Below, one piece after another: positions 42,221 through 51,651 of a stretch of DNA of 64,000 nt. The translations under genes were made by a program, and so were the position numbers. Origin of the DNA: Vibrio ziniensis (GTDB lineage: Bacteria; Pseudomonadota; Gammaproteobacteria; Enterobacterales; Vibrionaceae). The stretch spans positions 2,170,001-2,234,000 of the forward strand of contig NZ_CP049331.1 in the NCBI RefSeq assembly GCF_011064285.1, given 5' to 3'. Positions within the stretch are counted from its first letter, which is position 1; each line of letters starts with the position of its first letter. Below the pieces are notes generated by a model. It worked only from the letters and a program-made list of their open reading frames with translations, did no database searches and had not been told where the DNA came from.

Positions 42221-42766
42221 TTAGTGGCCTTCAAATTCACAGATGCTGTAAACGTTTAAGCCTAAACCTTCTAAACGCTTGTCACCACCAATTTCTGGTA
42301 GATTGATAACAAATGCTGCGTGTTCTACTTCACCGCCAAGTTGACGAATAAGCAGAGTCGTTGCTTCTATGGTACCACCTGTCGCTAACAGGTCATCAAC
42401 GACAAGGACTTTGTCGCCAGATTCAATAGCATCAACATGAATTTCAAGCACGTCAGTGCCGTACTCCAACTCATAAGATTGAGCAATTGTTTGACGCGGC
42501 AATTTGCCCGGCTTACGCACTGGTACAAAACCCACGCCTAGTTCTAATGCTAATGGTGCTCCGAATAGGAAACCACGAGCTTCTGTACCCACAACCTTGG
42601 TAAATCCCATATCCTTATACTTATCAACCAGTAACTGAATAGTTGCTTGATAAGCTTTAGCATCTTCCAACAGACTCGTTACGTCACGGAACAAGATTCC
42701 TGGCTTTGGATAGTCTTGAATAGATTTGATGCTTGATTTGATCAGTGAAAGAGTTTCGGTTGTCAT
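42221..42766 (-). CDS. apt: Adenine phosphoribosyltransferase
   Basis: Salvages adenine to AMP using PRPP. The PRPP-binding motif [16 protein letters not shown] is near 122-137, and the family start [19 protein letters not shown] and [15 protein letters not shown] are present. 181 residues is normal. It lies upstream of dnaX in the same direction, the usual order apt-dnaX-ybaB-recR. Confidence 0.96.
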   Translation of the reverse strand: MTTETLSLIKSSIKSIQDYPKPGILFRDVTSLLEDAKAYQATIQLLVDKYKDMGFTKVVGTEARGFLFGAPLALELGVGFVPVRKPGKLPRQTIAQSYELEYGTDVLEIHVDAIESGDKVLVVDDLLATGGTIEATTLLIRQLGGEVEHAAFVINLPEIGGDKRLEGLGLNVYSICEFEGH

Positions 42767-42866
42767 AACTAAATTAACTTCGGTTCGTTTAGTACATGAA
42801 TCTATGTACTGGTATTAAAATTCCGGCACACCCTAAATTAATATTTCATCGTGCCGAAAAAACAAA

Positions 42867-42891
42867 CGCCCACTCGAAGAGTGGGCACACT
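42867..42891. terminator. Hairpin between ybaN and apt
   Basis: GCCCACTC / GAGTGGGC with a two- to three-base loop. It lies just after ybaN (minus strand) and is probably its terminator, though the T tract is short. Confidence 0.5.
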
Positions 42892-42902
42892 TCCCGCTAA
42901 TG

Positions 42903-43295
42903 CTAGTGATTTTCTTGCTGCTTAGCAACCAACTCGTAGGTCGGGATTCGCTGAAACCCAGTGATCAATACCACAAGCCCAACAAACAGTAGAAGTTTTA
43001 GCCAAGTATGAGGTACAAACCAGATAGAAAATGAAAAACTCGCAATGATGAATACCGTCCCGCGAATTTTCACTTTCTTGGAGACGGCTCTGTTCTGATA
43101 CCAGTTTTCTAGAATTGGACCAAACAATGAGTGCTGATGTAACCAACAGTGAAATCTAGGACTTCCCCGAACAAAGCAAGCGCTAGCAAGCAATATAAAC
43201 GGTGTAGTTGGAAGTAAAGGAAGGATGATGCCCAGAACACCTAGGCATACACTCACAACACCAACAATATTATATGTGTAACGACGAATACTGAT
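42903..43295 (-). CDS. ybaN: YbaN family (DUF454) inner-membrane protein, start uncertain
   Basis: A small membrane protein of the DUF454/YbaN family (function unknown) with the motifs LGVLGIILPLLPTTPFILLASACFVRGSPRFHCWL. The only ordinary in-frame start is GTG at 43256, which would cut into the first membrane helix. The frame stays open upstream to a TAG at 43314-43316, and an ATC at 43295 lies seven bases after AGAGG; starting there gives MSIRRYTYNIVGVVSVCLG, matching the expected full helix (130 residues). An ATT at 43289 is another candidate. I give the ATC coordinate as the likeliest, with real doubt. Confidence 0.7.
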   Translation of the reverse strand: MSIRRYTYNIVGVVSVCLGVLGIILPLLPTTPFILLASACFVRGSPRFHCWLHQHSLFGPILENWYQNRAVSKKVKIRGTVFIIASFSFSIWFVPHTWLKLLLFVGLVVLITGFQRIPTYELVAKQQENH

Positions 43296-43313
43296 GGTGG
43301 AACCTCTAAATGA

Positions 43314-43445
43314 CTAGAAGCCTTCGTATCCACTGAATACGCGAATCCAAGTCAAAGTTGCCGGAAGCGTAGGGATTAAAAGAGCTGCAATAAAACCTAA
43401 AAAATATAGAACGTTATATGGTTCTTTAAAATCTTTGTCTGCCAT
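43314..43445 (-). CDS. 43-residue membrane protein
   Basis: ATG at 43445 to TAG at 43314 encodes 43 residues: MADKDFKEPYNVLYFLGFIA followed by ALLIPTLPATLTWIRVF and a short polar tail. One clear membrane helix. GAGACG lies upstream of the ATG. It is in the same frame as ybaN, and its stop is only 18 bases before the proposed ybaN ATC start, so the two are probably translationally coupled. The family is not one I can name. Confidence 0.7.
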   Translation of the reverse strand: MADKDFKEPYNVLYFLGFIAALLIPTLPATLTWIRVFSGYEGF

Positions 43446-43651
43446 GGGTATACGTCTCTGAGCTGGTGTTGAGTCTTGTTTTTGCATCTCGTTACATACA
43501 AGTAAACAAAATGATGCATCATTGTTTTCGGCGCAGACTATACCTTAAACAAACAGACTCAAACACTGAGTAATTGTAGGGTTATTAATAACTAGATACT
43601 AGGCTCACACTATTAAGATATGTAAAAGCCTACAACCTAACCACCAAGGCC

Positions 43652-44755
43652 TTACGCACCTGCCCCACGATGTATATCAAGTGAAAAACTGCTCACACCT
43701 ATTTTACCTAATGAGAGCTGACATCCACCATGAATCAGAAGATCTTTGGTAATAAAATTTTTCAGACAATTTTCACCAAGATTCACTCCCGCGGCAATGT
43801 GCTGAGTCATGTAGCCATTTGACCATTGGCTATCCAAGCCGGCAGGTAAAATAGAGAGGGTTCCATCCGTTAGATTGGCTACACCAAACAAAGCAGAGAC
43901 TGGCTTAGCGCAAGGAGAACATTCGATTCCCTTTTCTAAAATATCAGCCAAGTCTTTAAGATCGGCACTGAAGCTACGCAAATTACGTAAATAATCATGA
44001 AATAGCGCTCTCACCAATAAGGTACTCGCCACGTTGTCTTGTTCATTAGTGGCGGAATCAACCAAATAGAAAGCAAATTGACCATTCATCAACCACGCGT
44101 AATCAAACACTAATGGCATCGTGTCAGTCGATTGTAACAGTCGATAACTGCACTTCCACACACCTTGAGAAGTATCGTTTTCCGGTAATAAAGCATGCAG
44201 CAAGTCACGAGCGGCATTTGGATTTGAACGCAAAAAGTCTAGGTGCCAATGCAACTCTTGTTCTTCTGGTATATCTCCTCCACCATCCACCCTGAACCAT
44301 TGACTTGAAAAATCACGATGGTCGGCAATATGGTTATTGGTATCTTCTAACGTGCTTTGTATTGCACAACCTAGATGAGCGTGATTGCCGATCGGTTTAG
44401 CTAAGAAATCTTTTATACCGTATCGCAAAGCTTTCGCCACATCAGACATTTCATCTGTAGCAGAAACAACGATTAGTGGGAGAGATGGGTATTCTAGGCT
44501 GACTTCTTCGACGAACTCTATGCCATCTAACACAGGCATAGATAAATCACATAAAACCAAGTCTGGTTCAACCGTTCTTAACTTTCTTAGACCATCAAGA
44601 CCGTTTTCGGCCTCCATAACTTCATAGCCTTGTGCAGACAAATAACCACTTGTGATACGTCTAAAAATAGGATCATCATCAACCAACATAATTAGTTTCT
44701 TTCGAACCGCTTCAGGTACCCGAGTCGGTTCCACTCGAGGATGAGTTTTGTACAT
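43652..44755 (-). CDS. rssB: RssB-type response regulator
   Basis: A 367-residue protein with an N-terminal receiver domain (MLVDDDPIFRRI, phosphoacceptor in LVLCDLSMPVLDG, switch lysine in DFLAKPI) and a C-terminal degenerate PP2C-like domain. The segment SATDEMSDVAKALRYGIKDFLAKPI is close to E. coli RssB, the adaptor that brings sigma-S to ClpXP; DLLHALLPE and LLVRALFHDYL also fit. In that role it would set RpoS levels. The RssB assignment rests on these similarities; a more general REC-PP2C regulator is the alternative. Confidence 0.8.
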   Translation of the reverse strand: MYKTHPRVEPTRVPEAVRKKLIMLVDDDPIFRRITSGYLSAQGYEVMEAENGLDGLRKLRTVEPDLVLCDLSMPVLDGIEFVEEVSLEYPSLPLIVVSATDEMSDVAKALRYGIKDFLAKPIGNHAHLGCAIQSTLEDTNNHIADHRDFSSQWFRVDGGGDIPEEQELHWHLDFLRSNPNAARDLLHALLPENDTSQGVWKCSYRLLQSTDTMPLVFDYAWLMNGQFAFYLVDSATNEQDNVASTLLVRALFHDYLRNLRSFSADLKDLADILEKGIECSPCAKPVSALFGVANLTDGTLSILPAGLDSQWSNGYMTQHIAAGVNLGENCLKNFITKDLLIHGGCQLSLGKIGVSSFSLDIHRGAGA

Positions 44756-44992
44756 AGCCTAACCTCACTATGCGCTTGTTGTTTGCGATGACATTAACTT
44801 CAAAGCAGGTGAATTCATTATTTAAAAAATAGTCAGTAATTAGCGTTTATACAAATATTCCACTCTAAAGCTTGGTTGAATACTACATGTACGCAATGTC
44901 ATGAAATCGTCAAACAAGTTGACATGACTCAACCTTTGAATTTTGATATCCGTATAAGTTAAGCAAATTCGTAAAATAATGTGTCAGGAAAA

Positions 44993-45871
44993 ATGAAACT
45001 AGACGATTTAAATCTCTTTCGACTTGTAGTTGAAAATGGAAGTTATACAGCAACTTCTCGTAAAACGATGATTCCGGTTGCAACAATCACTCGTCGCATT
45101 CAAGCATTAGAAGATTCATTAAACCTAAGGCTCCTAAACCGACACGCACGTAAACTCTCCCTTACAGAAGCGGGAGAACGTTTTTTCAAAGATTGCTCAC
45201 CTTTATTGCATCGTTTAGCTTCGATGACCGAAGAGATCACCGATGAGTGTCGTGGTGCATCAGGCAAACTCAAAATTTCTTCGCCATCAAACCTTACTAA
45301 ACGTTTAATGATGCCAATGTTTAATGAGTTCATGAAACTGTACCCCGAGATTAGTATTGAACTCACTACAAGCAATCAAGCTGATCAACTTGATCCAACG
45401 GAATGGGACGTAATTTTTAGAATTGGTCCACAGAGGGATTCAAGCTTAATTGCTCGTAAAATCAGCGAAGTGAAAGATATATTAGTGGCTAGCCCTATGT
45501 ATTTAGCCAAGAACCCAGCTCCTAAGCATGCCGAGGAATTAAGCCGCCACTCGCTTCTCAAAGGCCACCCTTTGTTGAAATGGCAGCTAACTAATACCGA
45601 AGGTGAAACCATCACCAACCTAGATAAAGGGCGTTTCCAAGCAAACACTTTGGATGTAGTACGCATTGCTTGTTCTGAAGGGTTGGGAATTACATTAATG
45701 CCAAACGTGATGATCACAGAATACATCGCAGAAGGCAGTCTGGTTCGCGTGCTTGACCAATGGAGTGCGAACCCTCGTGATATCTATATGCTTTACAATC
45801 ACAAAGATCATTTACCAGAGAAAGTGCGCTTGTTCATCGACTTTGTCATTGGTTACCACTTGCATTCATAA
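44993..45871 (+). CDS. LysR-family transcriptional regulator
   Basis: A 292-residue LTTR. The N-terminal winged helix reads MKLDDLNLFRLVVENGSYTA with ITRRIQALEDSLNLRLLNRHARKLSLTEAG; the rest is a periplasmic-binding-protein-like effector domain. The ATG at 44993 has CAGGA five bases upstream and gives the family N-terminus, so the longer frame from 44981 is not used. It is divergent from rssB, and the 237-base gap could hold its own operator (no clear T-N11-A site chosen). Target and ligand unknown. Confidence 0.92.
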   Translation: MKLDDLNLFRLVVENGSYTATSRKTMIPVATITRRIQALEDSLNLRLLNRHARKLSLTEAGERFFKDCSPLLHRLASMTEEITDECRGASGKLKISSPSNLTKRLMMPMFNEFMKLYPEISIELTTSNQADQLDPTEWDVIFRIGPQRDSSLIARKISEVKDILVASPMYLAKNPAPKHAEELSRHSLLKGHPLLKWQLTNTEGETITNLDKGRFQANTLDVVRIACSEGLGITLMPNVMITEYIAEGSLVRVLDQWSANPRDIYMLYNHKDHLPEKVRLFIDFVIGYHLHS

Positions 45872-45946
45872 TGCTTGGGTTCCAATTATCACTCCCAATA
45901 ACACAATGATTTGTATATCGATAGTGTTGTTCAACATACAATAAGT

Positions 45947-45979
45947 AAAAAGCCAGTGAATTAATCCAACTGGCTTTTT
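45947..45979. terminator. Terminator between the LysR gene and yejK
   Basis: AAAAAGCCAGT / ACTGGCTTTTT hairpin between convergent genes, with T tracts on both strands. Confidence 0.88.
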
Positions 45980-45984
45980 CTATC

Positions 45985-46986
45985 TTAATTTTTGCGTGTA
46001 AGTTGATCACGTAAATTCGGTGGGGTGCCTTTGATGGTCAGAGTATCCGTTTCTGGATCGTAGAAAACGCGCTCGCCCATCAACAAACTGTCGAAACTGA
46101 TGTTCAAACCGCCACCAGCACCCACATACTTTGTTAGTTTTCTCATTGTTGAGCGGTCACCAGGAAAACTTTCTTCTAACTCGTAGCCGTGCTCACGTGT
46201 AAAGTCCATAAAGCTAGTTCCATCCTGAGAAGGAGGAAGTTCACCTGACAACTCTTTAACTTGAACTTCTTCTCCGGCCTTTATTTGGTCATTACAGTAG
46301 TCGTAAACTTGCTTTTTATAGTTAATCGCTTCACTTTTCTCTAGCTTTGAATCACTACAAAAATCTTCAACGGCTTGCATCAACACTTTGTTCTGCACTT
46401 TTGCATCAAGGCCAACTTCTGCTTGAAGAAAATCCAAAAAGAAATCTGAAACTTTGCGCCCAACTCTGCCTTTAATGTAAGAAAGGTAGCGATTCGACTC
46501 TTTGTCTGTTTCAAAATTAGAAAGATCTATACGTGCAACAATATCCATTTTATTAATATCAAGATAGTCTGTTGCACTGATGTCTAACCCTTCCGTCACC
46601 TTCAGGCTTTGATTTAAAGGTAAAATCCCTACTAACAGGAAATCCGTCGCTAAGGACTGATATTCAGCCATCACTAAGATACCTTCATCCGCAAACGGGT
46701 ACTTTGAAAGCTCATCTTTGAGACGTTGCGCACTTATTTGAGAAAAATCGTAAAATGAACGCTGACTTTGACGCATTTCTTGTAACCAGTTTTGAAAATC
46801 ACTGTCAGACTTGAAAGAGCCAAAACCTTTGCCAGCTTTCGCGTTAAAAACGCGATGTAGTTCGGATACTAGGTTTTCTGTTGATGTATCATTATCAAGA
46901 GATTGAGCACGGAAGTTAACCGTCAACTCGTCGTTATTGTTTTTGCTTAATTGATGCAAAATGACATTAGAAAGGTGCAGACTCAT
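45985..46986 (-). CDS. yejK: Nucleoid-associated protein YejK (NdpA)
   Basis: A 333-residue member of the NdpA/YejK family, found on the nucleoid and reported to interact with topoisomerase IV/gyrase. N-terminal MSLHLSNVILHQLSKNNNDEL, central SRYLSYIKGRVGRKVSDFFLDFL and C-terminal FDSLLMGERVFYDPETDTLTIKGTPP match the family closely. Divergent from yejL-yejM, as in E. coli. Confidence 0.94.
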   Translation of the reverse strand: MSLHLSNVILHQLSKNNNDELTVNFRAQSLDNDTSTENLVSELHRVFNAKAGKGFGSFKSDSDFQNWLQEMRQSQRSFYDFSQISAQRLKDELSKYPFADEGILVMAEYQSLATDFLLVGILPLNQSLKVTEGLDISATDYLDINKMDIVARIDLSNFETDKESNRYLSYIKGRVGRKVSDFFLDFLQAEVGLDAKVQNKVLMQAVEDFCSDSKLEKSEAINYKKQVYDYCNDQIKAGEEVQVKELSGELPPSQDGTSFMDFTREHGYELEESFPGDRSTMRKLTKYVGAGGGLNISFDSLLMGERVFYDPETDTLTIKGTPPNLRDQLTRKN

Positions 46987-47070
46987 AGTGAAATAATCAT
47001 CGTTCTGGTTTCAGTTGTAAGGCATAGTAGGTTATCATAAGCCGTTTTTACTATCATCATTAGAGTATTT

Positions 47071-47286
47071 ATGCCTATAACATCGAAATACAGCGACGAA
47101 AAAGTTGAAGCTATCCTGACTGAAATCGCTGCCGTTCTTGATAAACATAATGCGTCTCCTGAACTTTCGCTGATGATTGCGGGAAATGTTGCAACTAACG
47201 TTTTAAATCAAAATGTCGCGGCATCACAACGTAAAGCTATTGCGGAAAAGTTTTCTCAAGCATTAATGTCATCATTAGCAGACTGA
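47071..47286 (+). CDS. yejL: YejL family protein (DUF1414)
   Basis: A 71-residue helical protein of the YejL family: [26 protein letters not shown] and [27 protein letters not shown]. Function unknown. It is 34 bases upstream of yejM and divergent from yejK, the conserved order. Confidence 0.93.
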   Translation: MPITSKYSDEKVEAILTEIAAVLDKHNASPELSLMIAGNVATNVLNQNVAASQRKAIAEKFSQALMSSLAD

Positions 47287-47320
47287 ATTTAAATATAAAA
47301 ACGGATAATTAGAAAAGTAC

Positions 47321-49126
47321 ATGGTAGATAGCGGAAACACATACGGCGAACGCGTATCACGTCTTGTCGGTTGGGGGCATTGGTTTGCCTTCTTTAACAT
47401 CATCGCAGCAATGCTGATTGGTACAAGATATATCGCACAATCGCCGTGGCCAGAAACTTTCCTAGGGCAGCTCTATCTCGCGCTTTCATGGGTGGGTCAC
47501 TTTGGCTTTTTAGTGTTTGCTATCTATTTATTAACGCTTTTCCCGTTAACATTTTTGATCCCATCACGTTCACTGTTCCGTTTTGTGTCCGTCTGTTTCG
47601 CAACATTCGGTCTTACCGTCCTGCTTATTGATACTCAGGCATACCAGACTATCAACCTGCACTTAACACCCGTTGTTTGGGAGTTACTGTTCAGTGATGA
47701 AAGCAGTGCTGTACGTTCAGATCTTCAACATCTCTTCGTAATACTACCTCTGATTTTCTTACTGCAGTTGGGTTTATCTGAATGGGTATGGCGTAAGCAA
47801 CGTAAACTGACACATAAACGTATTGGTCGCCCACTTGCCGCAGTATTCTTCATCAGTTTTATTGCCAGCCATCTTGTATACGTATGGTCCGATGCTTACT
47901 TCTATAGTCCAGTGACTAGCCAGAAAGCGAATTTCCCATTGTCATATCCAATGACAGCAAAATCGTTTATGGAAAAACATGGTTTATTAGACAGAGATGA
48001 ATATCTTAAGCGCTTGGAAGAAACTCAGAACACGGTTGATTTAGTCAATTATCCAATTGAAGAAATCAAATTTGGACGTCGTGCTAATAACCTCAATATT
48101 CTATTAGTCAGCGTGAATAATTTACGTGCAGATGTCCTAACACCTGAGTTGATGCCTAATGCATCTAAGTTTGCAGCAGAAAACTTAAACTTTACTAACC
48201 ACTACAGTTCTAGCAACGATATGTTTGGCTTATTTGGACTTTTTTATGGTCTGCCTAGTAGTTATGCAAGCAGTATCGAAGCACAAGGCGATGCACCTAT
48301 TATGCTGGATGTACTTGCATCGCAAAAATACCAGTTTGGCCTTTTCAGTGGCGTAAATTTTGATGACTCACTTTACCAAGAAACCATTTTCCGTAACTTG
48401 GACATGTTTAAAGAGCCCTTCAGCTCCGAAGCGAGTAATGATGAGCAAACTATAGTTCGTTGGACTTCTTGGGTTGAACAGCAGAAAAAGCAACCATGGT
48501 TTAGCTATTTGGAGCTATCTACGGTCGATAACTTTGACCAGTATGATGGAATAGCCTCCAATGGTTCAGCGAGTGACAGATTACGTGAGGGATACAATCA
48601 TTCGGTTACTTTAGCTGACAATGAACTTAACCGATTATTCACTAAACTGAATGAACTTGAACTCTTAGACAACACCGTTGTAGTTATCACGTCTAATCAC
48701 GGTACAGAGTTTAATGAAACAAGAACAAATAGCTGGGGCGCAAACAGTAACTACAGTAGTTATCAGTTACATGTTCCAATGATCATTCACTGGCCAGGAA
48801 GAGTTGCTGGTATATATAAGCACAGATCTAGCCATTTAGATTTTTCTGTCACTATTATGCAAGATTTACTTGGGGTATCTTCGAATCCAAGTGATTTCAG
48901 CAGTGGTAGAAACCTATTTAATGAAACTAAACGAAAATGGATTCTAGCTGGTGATGCTCGCGAGCTTGCACTTATCACCGATGAACAAACGACTGTTATC
49001 GATAAGTTTGGTAACTTCAAACTTTACGATGACAACTACCAACGTTTGAAAGACGAAAATCCAACTCTGCCGGTATTAATGCAGGGCTTCACGGAACTGC
49101 AACGTTTTTACGCGAAAGATAATTAA
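47321..49126 (+). CDS. yejM: YejM/PbgA family inner-membrane sulfatase-like protein
   Basis: A 601-residue protein with five N-terminal membrane helices (to about 200) and a large periplasmic alkaline-phosphatase-fold domain. In enterobacteria YejM/PbgA senses periplasmic LPS and controls LpxC turnover through LapB. The periplasmic part has LNILLVSVNNLRADVLTPELMPN, in which the catalytic aspartate/threonine set of true sulfatases is not intact, consistent with a regulatory rather than enzymatic role. VVVITSNHGTEFNET matches the fold. A tRNA-Pro gene follows. Confidence 0.93.
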   Translation: MVDSGNTYGERVSRLVGWGHWFAFFNIIAAMLIGTRYIAQSPWPETFLGQLYLALSWVGHFGFLVFAIYLLTLFPLTFLIPSRSLFRFVSVCFATFGLTVLLIDTQAYQTINLHLTPVVWELLFSDESSAVRSDLQHLFVILPLIFLLQLGLSEWVWRKQRKLTHKRIGRPLAAVFFISFIASHLVYVWSDAYFYSPVTSQKANFPLSYPMTAKSFMEKHGLLDRDEYLKRLEETQNTVDLVNYPIEEIKFGRRANNLNILLVSVNNLRADVLTPELMPNASKFAAENLNFTNHYSSSNDMFGLFGLFYGLPSSYASSIEAQGDAPIMLDVLASQKYQFGLFSGVNFDDSLYQETIFRNLDMFKEPFSSEASNDEQTIVRWTSWVEQQKKQPWFSYLELSTVDNFDQYDGIASNGSASDRLREGYNHSVTLADNELNRLFTKLNELELLDNTVVVITSNHGTEFNETRTNSWGANSNYSSYQLHVPMIIHWPGRVAGIYKHRSSHLDFSVTIMQDLLGVSSNPSDFSSGRNLFNETKRKWILAGDARELALITDEQTTVIDKFGNFKLYDDNYQRLKDENPTLPVLMQGFTELQRFYAKDN

Positions 49127-49188
49127 ATCAGCGGTTTAAAAGATTTTCGTATTGACTGATATACAAAAACTAATTAGATTACGCGAAT

Positions 49189-49265
49189 CGGACTGTAGCG
49201 CAGCTTGGTAGCGCACCGTCATGGGGTGTCGGGGGTCGGAGGTTCAAATCCTCTCAGTCCGACCA
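49189..49265 (+). tRNA. tRNA-Pro (anticodon GGG)
   Basis: A 77-nt cloverleaf: acceptor CGGACTG / CAGTCCG, D arm with AGCTTGGTA, anticodon loop ATGGGGT with GGG, T arm GGTTCAAATCC, and an encoded CCA. It lies 62 bases after yejM and is followed by a terminator. It marks the left edge of the accessory-looking stretch. Confidence 0.97.
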
Positions 49266-49273
49266 TACACCTA

Positions 49274-49299
49274 GAAAGAGAGCTTCGGCTCTCTTTTTT
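49274..49299 (+). terminator. tRNA-Pro terminator
   Basis: GAAAGAGAGC-TTCG-GCTCTCTTTTTT: a stable UUCG-type tetraloop hairpin with a T tract. Confidence 0.92.
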
Positions 49300-49414
49300 G
49301 TTTCTGAAAATACCACTCAAAATTCCCAAGCAGCGCACGATATCAAGACATAACATTACCGTGAAATGACAATCCCCACCATAATAAGCATCTTATCTGG
49401 ACGGGAGATAAAAC

Positions 49415-51220
49415 TTGAACTCTAATTGCTTACTGCCACTTCTAGCCGTAGCATTACTCGGCTGTGGGTCAAATACAAATTTATCGAACCTACAACAAGA
49501 TACGCAAAATAAATTGCCAACAGATAATATGGTGACGGCAGCCGAATTCGCAAAATTCAATAACATTCTGTCTAATTCAAGTTTGCAACGTTCAAATCCC
49601 CACTTAAATGATGGTAATAAAAGTAATGTCGCGAATAGCCATCAACTTTTATCAGGCTACGTAGATGAATACTTCTACGTTGATAAAAGCAGCGAAAATC
49701 TAACCTTTACTATCAGTGGGCATAAAAACCGTTCTGAAATTCGCGTTAATCAAAACTTTGATACTGCTGAGCCAAACATTGAACGAACACTTAGCGCAAG
49801 TCTTCAACCAATCAATATACAGGCGACATTAGAGAAAGCAGTAAGTGGCGACGAAGTGACTTTCTTGCAAATACACAACAAAGGCACTGATTCCAGTGGT
49901 CATGGTTACATACCTCACCCTCTATTACGTATAACTTATGAAGCAGAACGCAATGGAAAATATGGCCATTATTGGGCCACGATAAAGTTAAATGCTTTAG
50001 ATTGCCGCACTTCAGTAGAGTCGCTAGCATCAGAATGTAGCAATGCTTATAAAAAATTCGACTTAGGGGAAGCAAAATTAAAGCAAATGACAGATTTCGA
50101 TATTACTGTGCATGAAAGTCAACTGACTATCAAAGTCAATAATGTCGAAAAAGTAAACCACAATATTCAATACTGGAGCCACTTACTTAGTTACTTCAAA
50201 GCTGGTGTCTATAACCAATATGACGATGGTGATGGCATCAATAGCTGGTCTCAAGTGCAATTTGCCAAACTAAACGTCGTAGAAAAAAACTTCTATGTCC
50301 AAAAACCATTAGAGTGGGATATTAATAAATGGAAGCTTTCCATTCCTGTCACTAAAAAAGACTGGAATACAAAGAATAACAGTACGACGGTTGCTGATTT
50401 TTCCCCCGAGCACTGTTTTAACTCCCCACAAAGTGAATCCTTTGTATTAACTAATCAAACCAATTTGGCATACCGTTACCCGACTGGATTGATCTCCTTT
50501 TTTAAGGTTGAAGATCAACGTTTGCATTTCTCAGCAGACATGGGGTATGGGGTAACGACAGCTAACTCTAATTATATCCGTTCAGAGTTAAGAGAGTTAT
50601 TTAATACGGACAGTGTCAGCACATGTAGCACCAATACCAGTAACACGAGCTGGAAAGTCAATGATTCAGCTACACAGACTCACCGCCATACTCTCACATC
50701 AACGTTGCGAATCGATGAGTACCCTTCCGTTCTAGGTCAGTTACCTAAAGTCGTTGTTGGGCAAGTACATGGTTGGGAAATCAAGCAAGCGCTGATAAAG
50801 ATACTTTGGGAAGGTGACGATAAGCCCGTTAGAGTACAACTTAATCAAAGTTTTTTTACAAATAACAAGGCATGTAAAAACAACGAGTCGAATTGCAACG
50901 CTTGGCCATTTAGTATTGAAATGGGCACATATGCCAGCAAAATCGACTGGCAGTATCAAATTGTGGTGGATGATAACGGATTACAAATTACGACCCAGCA
51001 AACAGACGGTAGCCAAAGAGTCCAACGTAACCTCTATTGGGGACAACCATTTTCAAAGACTAAAGAAGGTAAGAAGGTCACAATGGATTCAAAATGGGCC
51101 AATGACGATATAGCCTACTATTTCAAAGCTGGGATATATCCTCAGTTCAAGCCAACCCCTTCATATGCAAACCAGCGTTTCTCAGTGAGCTTTTCTCAAA
51201 TTGAAGTTAGTCACGAGTAG
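49415..51220 (+). CDS. Lipoprotein alginate lyase with two tandem PL7 domains
   Basis: A 601-residue lipoprotein (lipobox LLGCGS, cysteine 17) predicted to cleave alginate by beta-elimination at the cell surface or in the periplasm. Two complete sets of PL7 signatures are present: NRSEIRV near 104, LQIH near 151 and YFKAGVYNQ near 259 in the first domain; IRSELRE near 388, GQVH near 450 and YFKAGIYPQ near 567 in the second. Catalytic Arg, Gln/His and Tyr candidates are thus duplicated. GGGAG precedes the TTG at 49415. No other alginate genes are nearby. Flanked by tRNA-Pro and tRNA-Ser. Confidence 0.9.
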   Translation: MNSNCLLPLLAVALLGCGSNTNLSNLQQDTQNKLPTDNMVTAAEFAKFNNILSNSSLQRSNPHLNDGNKSNVANSHQLLSGYVDEYFYVDKSSENLTFTISGHKNRSEIRVNQNFDTAEPNIERTLSASLQPINIQATLEKAVSGDEVTFLQIHNKGTDSSGHGYIPHPLLRITYEAERNGKYGHYWATIKLNALDCRTSVESLASECSNAYKKFDLGEAKLKQMTDFDITVHESQLTIKVNNVEKVNHNIQYWSHLLSYFKAGVYNQYDDGDGINSWSQVQFAKLNVVEKNFYVQKPLEWDINKWKLSIPVTKKDWNTKNNSTTVADFSPEHCFNSPQSESFVLTNQTNLAYRYPTGLISFFKVEDQRLHFSADMGYGVTTANSNYIRSELRELFNTDSVSTCSTNTSNTSWKVNDSATQTHRHTLTSTLRIDEYPSVLGQLPKVVVGQVHGWEIKQALIKILWEGDDKPVRVQLNQSFFTNNKACKNNESNCNAWPFSIEMGTYASKIDWQYQIVVDDNGLQITTQQTDGSQRVQRNLYWGQPFSKTKEGKKVTMDSKWANDDIAYYFKAGIYPQFKPTPSYANQRFSVSFSQIEVSHE

Positions 51221-51476
51221 GAGCTAGTTAACCCTATTTAACTATATTAAGTATACCAACAGCTACGCCGTCATCAGAGCAAAGCCCCCCTAAATATTAC
51301 CTTGATATTTGGTTTGCTGGGCTGTTTTTATATGATAAATCAACCACTCATTAACATTAAATTAATCAAAAAGTCCTCCGACAAAAAAATATTGTAAAAA
51401 CGTACATTATTAGAGCAAACAGTTCATTAAGGGGTTTACAAGCTTAGGTTTGGTCGTTAATATTCGCTTCAACAAC

Positions 51477-51567
51477 GGAGAGATGGCTGAGTGGTTGAAA
51501 GCACCGGTCTTGAAAACCGGCGATGGTTAATAGCTATCCTAGGGTTCAAATCCCTATCTCTCCGCCA
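51477..51567 (+). tRNA. tRNA-Ser (anticodon TGA)
   Basis: A 91-nt class II tRNA with acceptor GGAGAGA / TCTCTCC, anticodon loop CTTGAAA with TGA, a long variable arm (GATGGTTAATAGCTATCC), T arm GGGTTCAAATCCC and an encoded CCA. A terminator follows at 51580-51608. tRNA-Ser genes are common attachment sites for integrative elements, and a recombinase-like gene lies 84 bases downstream. Confidence 0.97.
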
Positions 51568-51579
51568 CTTTTATGAACT

Positions 51580-51608
51580 AAGCTGTTGATTTTTCAACAG
51601 CTTTTTTC
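51580..51608 (+). terminator. tRNA-Ser terminator
   Basis: AAGCTGTTGA / TCAACAGCTT with a short loop and a strong T tract. Confidence 0.9.
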
Positions 51609-51651
51609 TTTTCTACGGTACAAAAGTCACTGATACATAAAGGTGATACAT

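Noticed and set aside
51281..51330. Terminator after the alginate lyase gene
   Set aside because: AGCCC and GGGCT can pair across a long loop, but the stem is weak and interrupted; not strong enough to call.
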